Shown: piece by piece, positions 27,645 to 36,427 of the stretch | How positions within the stretch are numbered: position 1 is the first letter of the stretch | Layout: every line of letters begins with the position of its first letter | Source: Sinobacterium caligoides | GTDB taxonomy: Bacteria > Pseudomonadota > Gammaproteobacteria > Pseudomonadales > Sinobacteriaceae | Direction of reading: 5' to 3' | DNA: 64,000 nt | Assembly: GCF_003752585.1 (NCBI RefSeq) | Contig: NZ_RKHR01000003.1 | Location: 1,116,001-1,180,000, forward strand | The notes under the pieces: generated by a model | Told to the model about the DNA's origin: nothing | The model's database searches: none | The model's input: only the letters and a program-made list of their open reading frames with translations | Program-made: the position numbers and the translations under genes

Positions 27645-28120
27645 TTATCCATAACTTTCTACAAATGCAAATTTATGATCGATTCCCCACAACCAATCCG
27701 ACGTTGAACGATACCCTCTTAACCAAAAAAAATCGCTATGATGACTTAAATAAAAACCATTGGGATAACGGTCATCGTTTCTTGTTTTGAGTGAGGCAAT
27801 TGTTAAATATGAGCCTTCTTCTTGATTAAGGTACTGAATTCTAAATTGTGGTGCAAGTTCAAGAGGACATAGCTTCAAACTCAACCTCTCTGTAGCTGCA
27901 ACAATATCCAGATATTACGCCCCCGTTTTAAAGCCCAAAGCCCCTACACTTGTTTCAACAACCTCTGCAGTCATATTCGTGGGAGATAGTCGAACTTATC
28001 ATCCATGAATAATTGAGTGGCATAAGAATTCATACATATATTTTTTTCAGAAAGTAGTAAAAGTATCTCCTCTTTACAAAGCCCACCAAATTCAATTGTC
28101 CACTTATTCGTTATAACCAT
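27645..28120 (-). pseudogene. Broken cassette gene, copy 1 of LCPLEL family
   Basis: Three reverse-strand pieces together resemble one protein of about 150 residues: MVITNKWTIEFGGLCKEEIL to FDYLP, then (after a frameshift near 28000) TAEVVETSVGALGFKTGA, an in-frame TAA, then YLDIVAATERLSLKLCPLEL to WLWGIDHKFAFVESYG. The same order is seen in the copy at 44989-45461 (DVSVKDLGLQGDA, DIVHSARTLGLQLCP). Relatives of this family are, as I recall, often labelled helicase without support. No function can be given. Frameshift plus stop indicate decay. Confidence 0.75.
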
Positions 28121-28138
28121 TTGAGACTCCGATGCTTT

Positions 28139-28240
28139 GCGTAACGCCAAAATAACTGGCAAAATTGCGCGCCAGCGAGATTAAACCCAGTGCGCACCGC
28201 GTGGCGGTGTTTGCGCACGAAACTGATTACTTTGTTAGCA
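28139..28240 (-). other. attC site (102 bp)
   Basis: The plus strand reads GCGTAACGCC at the left end and TTTGTTAGCA at the right end, the complement of the inverted core sites of an attC for a minus-strand cassette. The right end lies 6 bp from the stop of the GNAT gene. The interior is rich in self-complementary GCGC segments. Confidence 0.8.
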
Positions 28241-28246
28241 CTTGAA

Positions 28247-28693
28247 TTATAAGTCGAGAGCATACTCATTTATCTTCTCTTCGACCCCGTTCGCTAATAA
28301 ATGAGTGCTAGTAGCTATTGATCGAAAGTTTAATTTTTCTAAGACTAAGGAGCTTGCTTCATTCCATTCAGCAGATCCAGCCCATAATCTACTGCTATAG
28401 CCGGCTTGCTTGATTTGATCAATTAGGCTTACACATGCTTCTGTTGCTAAACCATTAGACCAACTCTCAGGATTCACCCAATATGCCAATGCATAATCAG
28501 ACTCACGCAGGAAAAGTGATATCTGACCAATCACTATGCCTGTAGGTTTAAACTCCATGCTCCATACAAAGCCTGCACCCATATCCCAATCTTTGATACG
28601 ATCATCAATCCAACTTCGCACTTTGCTCTCAGTGTTAAGTCTAGAAAGTGGTAGTCGTGCAGGGAACTCCTTCGAGTTAAATGCATCTAGCAA
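28247..28693 (-). CDS. GNAT acetyltransferase (cassette gene)
   Basis: A 148-residue RimJ/RimL-like GNAT. GIVIGQISLFLRESDYALAY (beta-2 to beta-4) is followed by WVNPESWSNGLATEACVSLI, which places the acetyl-CoA loop at the S-x-G-L-A-T turn, and then KLNFRSIATSTHL. TTG start with GGAG 5 bp upstream. It is followed within 6 bp by an attC, so it is an integron cassette gene. The substrate is unknown; such cassettes often acetylate drugs or small metabolites, but nothing here shows that. Confidence 0.75.
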   Translation of the reverse strand: MLDAFNSKEFPARLPLSRLNTESKVRSWIDDRIKDWDMGAGFVWSMEFKPTGIVIGQISLFLRESDYALAYWVNPESWSNGLATEACVSLIDQIKQAGYSSRLWAGSAEWNEASSLVLEKLNFRSIATSTHLLANGVEEKINEYALDL

Positions 28694-28814
28694 TGCACTC
28701 CAATCCCTAACTTTAACTTTTCTAATAGTTAATCGTGAATTAGTTATTTTCTACTAACCAGTAGAATTGAATATACAACAGGTAATTTTCAATAATTATT
28801 TAGAGGTTGCTTCT

Positions 28815-31800
28815 CTATAACTTTTGCGAGGTACCGCTTTCTTCTCTATAGCACTCTGCCCAATATAGTAAAATTGGAACTAACAATAACCCCAACAAAA
28901 AAGAGACTAATAGGCCTGCTCCTAATGAAATACCCAAAGGCTGCATAATATTACCGTTACTACCCAAACCCATCGCAATGGGTACCATTCCAAGAACTGT
29001 CGATGTAGACGTCACAAACATGGCTCTTAGTCTTGATGTAGCAGCTCTAACAATTGCAACTTTCAACGAAATATCTTCACTTTCTAATATCAGTTTAAAC
29101 TTATGCGTAATTAAAATGGCATTATTTATTGAAAGACCAGTAAGAATTAACAGCCCTATCAAAGAATTAACAGACAGTGTGGAGTTAAATACGTAAAGCG
29201 CGATTGTTGCACCAACAAATCCCATAGGAATTGTTGTTAAAGAAACAAGGGTATAGGTTATCGAATTATTTGAAATTAACAGTACGACTACGACTAAAGC
29301 TATAGCCGTCACCAACGCAATTACCAGAGAGCGAATACTCTGCCATATTTCACCCTGTGTATCTTGCACAATAAATTTAACACCATCAACTTTATGCTTT
29401 TTAAACTGCTGATCTAAAAATGACACGATTTCGTCGGCCCTTGACAGATTAAACCAGATCTCAATCAAAAATATATCTTGACCATTTCTGGAGTAATAGT
29501 CACTCCACTCCTGGGATTCTTCAATTTTCACCAAATTCCTGAGTGCATAGACTTGATTATTGATCGATATCGGGATGTTTTTTAATGAATTGATATCATG
29601 TTGCTCATCAAATAGAACAAATAGTGGTCGCTCACCATCCTCAAACTTCACATCAAATAACTTCTGAGGCTCAAGTGCATGATTAATGATACCTAAAGCC
29701 TCAGTTCTGAGTGATTCAGCCGGAATTGGCATACCTATCGTTTGAACCAGCGATTGATTTGGTAACACATGGAACTCAGATTTTAAGTTCGATTTAGGGC
29801 TAAATTTAACTCGTTTAACCTCACTCATATTTTTCAAATCAAATACCAGGCTTTTATGAACATCTCGCACATTTGACTCGTTTAAGCCATATACGAGTAT
29901 TCTGTAGTCGGGTATTTTAGGGGCAGTTAATTTAGCACTAACCCAAGGTGTCACGTGAACGTTATAGTATTTAGTGTCTTTTAGAGACGCTTTGAGATCT
30001 TCCATTACCTGATTAGCTAGGCGATAATCTTTTAAGTGCAATGATATATACGCTACACCTGGTCGCATATCTGTAAATACATACCTTACTTGACTTTGAG
30101 TGAGATTGACAACTTGCTGACGAATAGGTAACAGCAAGCTTTCTCTGAACTCCTGATTATAGTGTTTACTAAAAAAACTTAATTCAACATCGATTATATT
30201 TGGATGAGGCTCAGCAACGATTTCTTTTCGAATATTGTTATTTAGCAGGCTAACCGAGTAACCACAAAGGATTACAAATATTCCTACCAATAAAAGCTGA
30301 AGTGATTTTGAACGTAGTATACTATTCAGTAATAAGCTATATACCCTATTCGATATGGATATTGAAGACTCCGACTTAGTCAGGAATATTTCCCAGCGCC
30401 CTGTAAAGTAAGCAAAAGATAAAACAATTGAAGGTAAAAAAAATAGAGAGAGGATAATAGAGAATATTATGACAGCCACAACAACAAGTGATAGCTCTCC
30501 AATTAGCGAGTAAACAACTGGGTGGGTAAATGCAAGAGGGAGAAATACGACTAAAGTAGTCATAGAAGCAGAGATTACAGCTTTACTGCTCTCCTTAACA
30601 GAAGAAAGCACACAGTTTACAAAGTCATTTTTGGTAAGTGGATTTAATTCTCTTGCCTTTTGACAAATGGAGTCAACAACAACAACTGCGTTATCAATAA
30701 CCAGCCCACAGGAGACACTCATAGCCGCTAATGAAACTATATTTAGCCCAACATTAAAAATCTGTAGCAACAATACGGAAGCGAGCAGAGAACAAGGAAT
30801 GATGCAACTTATCAACATCACCAAGCTCATTGAACGAAATGCTAACAGCACAGAAACAGCACAAAACAGCATACTCAACAACACGGCAAAAAAAACTTTC
30901 TTTAAACTTTCGTTAATGTATAAAAGTGGATCATTTAAAATGACAACATCGCCAATTCCACGCAACTCTTCTGCTATTATTGTTTGAAACTCTTTAGAAA
31001 ACTCATAAAGGTTAGTATTTGGTCTAGGCCAAGCAGCTAAAGCCACTACGGCACGTTCATCTACATAATATGAGCGCCCATTCTCAGCAACAGCCAACTT
31101 AATATCTGCTACGTCCTGCAAACGAATCACATCATCATTATCCTTGCCAACGACTAATGATTTTAGTTGCTCTATAGACTTTACAGACTGAAGATAAAAG
31201 ACTTCTTTATCAGGGCGAGTTTGATTGCCTCTTATAGTGCCCAAACTAACATTAAAGCGTGCATTGTTAAGGACTTCTAATAACTCGCTAAATTTTATGC
31301 CATGCCTGATTAACGCGTACGGATTTATTTCAACCCGTACTTCTTCTCTATTAACTTTTGATATAAAGCTTTTATGCAAGCCTTTAATATTTGATAGAAC
31401 TGGCTTTAATTTAGACTCTACCAATACACTCAAGTCATTAGCGCTCATAACGTCAGATTTGATAGCAACATAATTTTCGATACCAGAGTCAATATAATCA
31501 ACTTTTATTTTTGGCAAATAATCTGGAAGATGAGTTTGGAAAAAAGAAACTACCGCAGTAGTTTCATTTAAAGCCACATTTGCTGGCTTGTTCCAGGAAA
31601 ACTTTAGAATATATTTAGCTACCCCAGAGCTATACATAGCATCAACTTGCTCTATATCCTCAATATTTAACAACGAGCTTTCTATTTTTCGCCCCAAATC
31701 ATTTTTAAGCTCCAATACATCCATATCATGTGGAACCGTGACCCTTATTGTAGGCTTTGTACTTTTTGGAAAAAGTGAAATAGGAAGGTGTGAGACCTGG

Positions 31801-31871
31801 GAAAAACCGAAAAAGAACAACAGAACACACAATGCAATTATTGCTTTTCTATAATTAAAAATGAAATTCAT
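28815..31871 (-). CDS. RND-superfamily efflux permease
   Basis: A 1018-residue protein of HAE1/AcrB length with a duplicated arrangement. TM1 begins at IIALCVLLFFFGFSQ, there are two large periplasmic loops, and a TM4 segment reads SCGLVIDNAVVVVDSI (proton-relay Asp). A matching second-half segment is GLLILTGLSINNAILITHKF, where the acidic residue is absent as usual. Many TM residues and overall length are intact. It is the last gene of cluster A, after a short adaptor gene (161-bp gap). No outer-membrane channel gene is present, so it must borrow a TolC. It likely exports the cluster A product. Confidence 0.88.
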   Translation of the reverse strand: MNFIFNYRKAIIALCVLLFFFGFSQVSHLPISLFPKSTKPTIRVTVPHDMDVLELKNDLGRKIESSLLNIEDIEQVDAMYSSGVAKYILKFSWNKPANVALNETTAVVSFFQTHLPDYLPKIKVDYIDSGIENYVAIKSDVMSANDLSVLVESKLKPVLSNIKGLHKSFISKVNREEVRVEINPYALIRHGIKFSELLEVLNNARFNVSLGTIRGNQTRPDKEVFYLQSVKSIEQLKSLVVGKDNDDVIRLQDVADIKLAVAENGRSYYVDERAVVALAAWPRPNTNLYEFSKEFQTIIAEELRGIGDVVILNDPLLYINESLKKVFFAVLLSMLFCAVSVLLAFRSMSLVMLISCIIPCSLLASVLLLQIFNVGLNIVSLAAMSVSCGLVIDNAVVVVDSICQKARELNPLTKNDFVNCVLSSVKESSKAVISASMTTLVVFLPLAFTHPVVYSLIGELSLVVVAVIIFSIILSLFFLPSIVLSFAYFTGRWEIFLTKSESSISISNRVYSLLLNSILRSKSLQLLLVGIFVILCGYSVSLLNNNIRKEIVAEPHPNIIDVELSFFSKHYNQEFRESLLLPIRQQVVNLTQSQVRYVFTDMRPGVAYISLHLKDYRLANQVMEDLKASLKDTKYYNVHVTPWVSAKLTAPKIPDYRILVYGLNESNVRDVHKSLVFDLKNMSEVKRVKFSPKSNLKSEFHVLPNQSLVQTIGMPIPAESLRTEALGIINHALEPQKLFDVKFEDGERPLFVLFDEQHDINSLKNIPISINNQVYALRNLVKIEESQEWSDYYSRNGQDIFLIEIWFNLSRADEIVSFLDQQFKKHKVDGVKFIVQDTQGEIWQSIRSLVIALVTAIALVVVVLLISNNSITYTLVSLTTIPMGFVGATIALYVFNSTLSVNSLIGLLILTGLSINNAILITHKFKLILESEDISLKVAIVRAATSRLRAMFVTSTSTVLGMVPIAMGLGSNGNIMQPLGISLGAGLLVSFLLGLLLVPILLYWAECYREESGTSQKL

Positions 31872-32032
31872 CGTCTACATTGAAACCTTGATTTAAATTT
31901 ATCTACTATATCGAGACAATAGCCAGTCGCAGGGAATTATTAATATTTAACCCTCCCTGCTAACTGCCATGCCACCATTAATCATAGCCGCATTAGTTAA
32001 TCAAACTTAAGGCTATAAATAAGAATAATAGG

Positions 32033-32731
32033 TTAATTTAAGTTCGTTAATTTGTCCCGGGTAGTAATTCGTTTTTCTATATGTTTTGGTACAACGATTT
32101 TTGCGAAAGAACCAGACAAGTCATCACCTGGGCAACCCAAATCAGCACTACAGTCAATCCTCACTTCAAAATGGTGAAAAGTACTGTTAGCTGCTGGAGC
32201 TTCAGAATACACTAGTGATAACGAAACTTCCTTTTCCTCATCTGTACCGGGAAATAAATACCCTCTTAGCCTGCCTTCTTTAATATATTTTAGCTCATAG
32301 GGAGGAACGGAAAATGCGACAACAAAGTAAGGTTGAACTGTGACTTGCATTAGAACCTGCTGCGCTTTTACAAATGAGCCATTCTCTACGAACTTACGAT
32401 ACAAGCTCGCCTTTTCTAACCTAGTGAATATATTCACCTCAATGTAGGAAGGGTCGATTGGGCTGATTCGCATAATAGGCCTATCAGACTTGACCTCTGA
32501 TATATTGCTAGAGAGCCCGGAAACAATACCACTAGAGGGGGCAACGATGTCATAAATACCTTTTGACTTTACAACCCCAAAGAAATGCAGCTGTTCCTTG
32601 TGTTTTTGAGACACCACTGACTCCACAACAACTTTAGAGTTTGTTGCATGTAATTGGGCCGAATAGGCTGCTAGAAAGAGCAATGCAAGCAATTGAGGCT
32701 TAAGCCTATTTTCAACTATATATAACACCAT
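32033..32731 (-). CDS. Short RND membrane-fusion-protein-like adaptor
   Basis: A 232-residue exported protein: signal/anchor segment LKPQLLALLFLAAYSAQ, a lipoyl-like half (GIYDIVAPSSGIVSGL, IMRISPIDPSYIEVNIF) and a beta-barrel-like C-terminal half (FVVAFSVPPYELKYIKEGRL). It is clearly shorter than usual RND adaptors (350-400 residues): the long helical hairpin is missing and one lipoyl half is followed directly by the barrel. It sits between an ATP-grasp gene and the RND permease. It could be a minimal adaptor or a decayed one. Confidence 0.6.
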   Translation of the reverse strand: MVLYIVENRLKPQLLALLFLAAYSAQLHATNSKVVVESVVSQKHKEQLHFFGVVKSKGIYDIVAPSSGIVSGLSSNISEVKSDRPIMRISPIDPSYIEVNIFTRLEKASLYRKFVENGSFVKAQQVLMQVTVQPYFVVAFSVPPYELKYIKEGRLRGYLFPGTDEEKEVSLSLVYSEAPAANSTFHHFEVRIDCSADLGCPGDDLSGSFAKIVVPKHIEKRITTRDKLTNLN

Positions 32732-32757
32732 AACTTTAATAACTTTAATAACTTTAA
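32731..32757. repeat. (TAACTTTAA)x3 tandem repeat in operon spacer
   Basis: Three perfect 9-bp units lie directly at the start codon of the adaptor gene, inside its translation initiation region on the minus strand. Copy-number change here would alter the spacing between any upstream RBS and the start. Confidence 0.85.
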
Positions 32758-32806
32758 TTAAAAAATTGGGAGAAACATCCTATATTTACAAATAAGCTAA
32801 ACGTGA

Positions 32807-33970
32807 TTAGTTTGAGACATCAATCGTCAGTCGGTTATGCACTGACTTTATGATTTCTTCACATTGAGCTAAAGAATCTGAATAGGCAATAATATGACCT
32901 AAGCGATCATATGAAGATTTTGTATTAGTAATTTTACTGCCAACAGGCTTATATATTTTTACTTCCATGACTCCTGGCATTGTACGAACACTATCAACCC
33001 CACAAATCTTATCAATGCGCCCCTGCTCCGCAAAAATGAAGTCGATTACCGCACACCCCTTCATTGAGTCACCCGCTTGGACATCAGCTCTCCTACCGAT
33101 CGGCCAACCAACCAATTCTCTGTATAAATTAAATCCACTCACCAATTCAAGTAAATTAGCAATGTCGTCACCAGCTACCCTGTTATGCGTTTCAATGAAA
33201 TAAACTTGACCATCTTCCACTTTTAGCTCGGTATGCGATGGACCATTCTTTATACCAATCACAGTCAAAAACTGGCTGATTGCCTGTTCAATTTTCTGCT
33301 CTTGGTCAGCGGGTAAAGGCGCAGGAATTACATGGCGCTTTTCCACTAAGTTTTTCTCGTCGACCTGTTTTTCCGTGATCCCCAAAACTCTGTGCTCTCC
33401 GTTATAGCTAAATCCTTCAACAGAGTATTCTTTACCACCGATAAACCTTTCAACCAATAAAGGATAACCCTTTATAGCATCTAGTTTTCCAAGATTATCG
33501 CTAGTCAACTTGTACACATTTAGACTACCGACACCATCTTGAGGCTTAGCAATCACAGTACCGTGTTGATCTATAAACTTCTGTAACTCTCTTGGAGACT
33601 CTACCAACTCACAAGCAACGCTGTTCAATGGGCTTTGCTCTAGAACTTGGCGCATTTTCCATTTGTCTTTAATAAACTCAATATTTTCACAAGTGCGATA
33701 AGGCAAATCAAATTTCTCGGCGACCTTGGCAGCCAGGCTCAGTGCAGGCTCGGTAGATGTTAAACAAGCCACAATGTTTCTTTTATTACAAAGGGCTTCA
33801 ATATAATCCCAAACCCCTTCGTCATTCTCGTAGTCTATTAACACAACTTGTTTTGCACTACCAGAAACGTAGATTCCCGGCTTTTGAATCAATGTGTAGG
33901 CGACATCGTAATATTCGCACCAATCGATGATCCATTGACCTGCACCGATCAAGAGTAGTTCTGATTTCAT
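32807..33970 (-). CDS. ATP-grasp ligase 1 of cluster A
   Basis: A 387-residue ATP-grasp enzyme. The N-terminal half has a Rossmann-like start (SELLLIGAGQWIIDW). The ATP-grasp part contains FIDQHGTVIAKPQDGVGSLN (P-loop-like), YPLLVERFIGGKEYSVEG and the Mg/ATP motif VYFIETHNRVAGDD. It resembles carboxylate-amine ligases of the BacD/carnosine-synthase type that join amino acids. Start ATGA overlaps the end of the MFS gene. With two related ligases upstream it suggests stepwise, template-free peptide bond formation. The substrates cannot be read from sequence. Confidence 0.85.
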   Translation of the reverse strand: MKSELLLIGAGQWIIDWCEYYDVAYTLIQKPGIYVSGSAKQVVLIDYENDEGVWDYIEALCNKRNIVACLTSTEPALSLAAKVAEKFDLPYRTCENIEFIKDKWKMRQVLEQSPLNSVACELVESPRELQKFIDQHGTVIAKPQDGVGSLNVYKLTSDNLGKLDAIKGYPLLVERFIGGKEYSVEGFSYNGEHRVLGITEKQVDEKNLVEKRHVIPAPLPADQEQKIEQAISQFLTVIGIKNGPSHTELKVEDGQVYFIETHNRVAGDDIANLLELVSGFNLYRELVGWPIGRRADVQAGDSMKGCAVIDFIFAEQGRIDKICGVDSVRTMPGVMEVKIYKPVGSKITNTKSSYDRLGHIIAYSDSLAQCEEIIKSVHNRLTIDVSN

Positions 33971-35169
33971 GATAAATCCCCTTGTATTTCAATATTTCTT
34001 TTTGAGGAATCTTTGTAGTTAAAGATTAAAAAGCTAAGAACATTAATAGTCGTGATGGCGATACAAGCTACAACAGCTATGGAAAAGCCCATTTCATGTA
34101 AAAATGAAACAACGATAGAGCAAACACCAATATAAATCGATGAAATTAAATTCCTTGCTCCTGCCAAAGAGCCTTTAAATTCAGCAGGAAAGTTTCGCTG
34201 TAACATGGTATTCCAAAATACCGTAGACAAACTCAATGACACACCAAATGCAAAAGTACAGATCAACAAAGAGTACTTGATGTTCGGAAACAAAAGGATG
34301 AAAAGACAACCCAGGAAAAAGACCTGAGTTCGTATCGAGTCAAAGATACTACTGCAGCGTAGTTTCTTTGCAACCAGCATACCACCTAATAAAGCAGCAA
34401 TGGCAAAGGCACCATCAAGTATCGACAACCACTTGGGGTCATTGTCGAACAGGTTGGCTACAGTGGCCGCAAGCAACAGGTTAAACATAGCAACTACTGA
34501 AAAATCCAGATTACTAATTAGCAACAGCGGAGCAAATTTTCGACTGACTTTGAACTGCTCATTGATAGTGCCAAAGATACTTTCCCGTGGATTGACATCT
34601 ATTGCTTGCTGAACTTTATGCTGCAATCCACACGTCGACAAGGTATAGCAGACCCAAGCAAACAAGAAGAATACGCTGCTCACTGCAAAAACTAACGATT
34701 GTGAGCCATGAGTCAACAAGAATGCCGCAAGGACCATTCCAAGTAGTTGACCACCTTGAAGTGCGGATGCCAACCAACCGTTGTTCTTTTCCAGATTTTT
34801 ATCATCAGATAATTCAGGCGTCAATGAAAACACCGAGAGTTTCAAAACCAGCTTCACTATGCTCAATACCATTGAAGCTAACAACAAAACCACAACGGAT
34901 ATTTGGCTGTCAGTGACCATCAGTGCATAACTCAAGCAGATAAGAAGATTGGCAGCACTGGCAAAGCGTAAAATGTCCTTGACACCTTTAGTATCTATGA
35001 CGCGCCCTGCCATCATTGGCACGAAAAGTGCCAGCACCATTTCAATGATAAATGCAAATGAAAACGCCCATAGCTGACCTGTTTCATCATAAAGAAATTT
35101 GGCAAACGCCAACAGCAAAATGGCATTACCTATATTGGTAAAAAACTCACCTAAAGCTAGATGTCTCAT
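33967..35169 (-). CDS. MFS exporter of cluster A
   Basis: A 400-residue, 12-TM MFS protein of the DHA/MdtH-like type. The first half starts LGEFFTNIGNAILLLAFAKF, the loop VPMMAGRVIDTKG fits MFS motif A, and the second half contains FAIAALLGGMLVAKK and LQRNFPAEFKGSLAGARNL. It lies between two ATP-grasp genes with 4- and 8-bp spacing and is clearly in the operon. The likely role is export of the peptide product or self-protection; this is inferred from location. Confidence 0.85.
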   Translation of the reverse strand: MRHLALGEFFTNIGNAILLLAFAKFLYDETGQLWAFSFAFIIEMVLALFVPMMAGRVIDTKGVKDILRFASAANLLICLSYALMVTDSQISVVVLLLASMVLSIVKLVLKLSVFSLTPELSDDKNLEKNNGWLASALQGGQLLGMVLAAFLLTHGSQSLVFAVSSVFFLFAWVCYTLSTCGLQHKVQQAIDVNPRESIFGTINEQFKVSRKFAPLLLISNLDFSVVAMFNLLLAATVANLFDNDPKWLSILDGAFAIAALLGGMLVAKKLRCSSIFDSIRTQVFFLGCLFILLFPNIKYSLLICTFAFGVSLSLSTVFWNTMLQRNFPAEFKGSLAGARNLISSIYIGVCSIVVSFLHEMGFSIAVVACIAITTINVLSFLIFNYKDSSKRNIEIQGDLS

Positions 35170-35177
35170 GTTGGCTC

Positions 35178-36383
35178 CTAATGACTAAAATCGATTAAAC
35201 TTAACGCCTCGCTGGAAGTAGCTAAGGCCTCATCAGCACTACCCGCTACTGCAATGGCCAATCCTGCTCGATCAAAGCTGTGCTTCACCTGTGGTAGGGT
35301 ATCACCGGCTTTATAGCGCATTTGCACTTTTTCTATCCCATTTAATTGCTCTGCTCGCTCGACACCATTTACTGCTGTGATTGGTGCCCCTACCGCATCT
35401 TGCAAGATAAACTGGATACTAGCGTGACGTGACTTTTCAGAAACTTGCTTAACGCGAGAGTCGAGCGGCTGACCAAGTAACTGCTGTGCAGTCAGCTTAT
35501 AAAGGTCAATACCGGTCACCAACTCAACCAACAGAGGAATATAGTCCCCACCTACTCTCGTATGAGTTTCAATGAAAAATATTGTTTCATCATTAACGAT
35601 AATTTCTGAGTGGGAAGGACCGCTTGTTACACCCAAAGCCGTCAGACAGTTTTTTACATACTGAATCACTTTCCGTTCGGTTTTATCTTTCAGTCTTGCA
35701 GGAACCAGATGACCACTCTCTATAAAGGTGGTTTCGTCTTTAAACTTTTCAGTTATGGCAATCGTATGATGCTCGCCATTTTCACTGAAGGACTCGACGC
35801 TGTATTCATTACCTTGCACGAAGGTTTCCATCAAGCTCGGATATTGTGGACGATTATTATCAATATCAGCAAGTTGCTCACAAGAGAAGCATGAAACGCC
35901 TAGACTACCGGTGCCATCGACAGGCTTGGCAATAAATTTTTGGGCTTTGCTGTTATTTTCCAGGAATGTGGCGACTTGGCTATCATCTGCAACAATGGCA
36001 GAGCTGGCAGGACATAATCCGGCTTCGGACAACACTTTTCGCATCAGGTACTTGTTAGTAGTGTACTCAAGAGTCTTCATTTGATAATCAAATGGCAAAC
36101 CTAAAGCTTCGGCAATTGCAATTGCCTTAGGCTGAGCGGCATCATGAAAAGCGCCGATGTGATCAAAGGGCGTTACACTATGGATCCCTTTGGCTATTTC
36201 AGTAAGCAGCTCAATTGATGTATCCGACGAAAATGAAAGCATTTGCTGATAAGGCCTACTTTGATCTTCCGCCATCATGGTATCTTTTTGGACAAACCAA
36301 GTGATTTTTACGTTTTCCTGTAACAACTGATCTTGGGTTTCACGAATACCGCCAATAACCAAAATATGTTTGCATTGAGCCAT
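35178..36383 (-). CDS. ATP-grasp ligase 2 of cluster A
   Basis: A 401-residue ATP-grasp protein similar in layout to its two neighbours: KAQKFIAKPVDGTGSLGVSC, LMETFVQGNEYSVESFSENG and IFFIETHTRVGGDYIPLLVE, which hold the ATP-phosphate, Lys and metal-binding Glu/Asn-type positions. FIETHxRxxGD is shared with ligase 1, while ligase 3 has VEVNPRPAGD. It may be a second peptide-bond-forming step. RBS-like AGAGG upstream. It is 8 bp from the downstream MFS gene. Confidence 0.85.
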   Translation of the reverse strand: MAQCKHILVIGGIRETQDQLLQENVKITWFVQKDTMMAEDQSRPYQQMLSFSSDTSIELLTEIAKGIHSVTPFDHIGAFHDAAQPKAIAIAEALGLPFDYQMKTLEYTTNKYLMRKVLSEAGLCPASSAIVADDSQVATFLENNSKAQKFIAKPVDGTGSLGVSCFSCEQLADIDNNRPQYPSLMETFVQGNEYSVESFSENGEHHTIAITEKFKDETTFIESGHLVPARLKDKTERKVIQYVKNCLTALGVTSGPSHSEIIVNDETIFFIETHTRVGGDYIPLLVELVTGIDLYKLTAQQLLGQPLDSRVKQVSEKSRHASIQFILQDAVGAPITAVNGVERAEQLNGIEKVQMRYKAGDTLPQVKHSFDRAGLAIAVAGSADEALATSSEALSLIDFSH

Positions 36384-36427
36384 TATAATTTTAACCTCTT
36401 TCTTATGTCTTTGTTCCTAACGCCACC

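Larger units (their letters stand above)
27645..28758 (-). mobile_element. Integron cassette block 1 (two cassettes, no integrase)
   Basis: Two minus-strand cassette genes (a GNAT and a broken hypothetical) are separated by a clear attC site (28139-28240). A cassette-boundary-like heptamer TACTAAC lies at 28752-28758, 57 bp beyond the RND gene stop. A right-end core GTTATCC (27644-27650) overlaps the stop of the broken gene, but its partner end is not convincing. 27235-27640 otherwise contains no recognisable gene. Confidence 0.65.

Noticed and set aside
27521-27650. Possible attC for the first broken cassette (GATTAAC to GTTATCC)
   Set aside because: Left core has the wrong bases, no internal arm pairing could be seen, and 130 bp is too uncertain to call.
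36414-36426. TTCCTAACGCC between two ATP-grasp genes looks like an attC end
   Set aside because: No partner end with GTTRRRY and a paired interior; falls inside a tight operon spacer.
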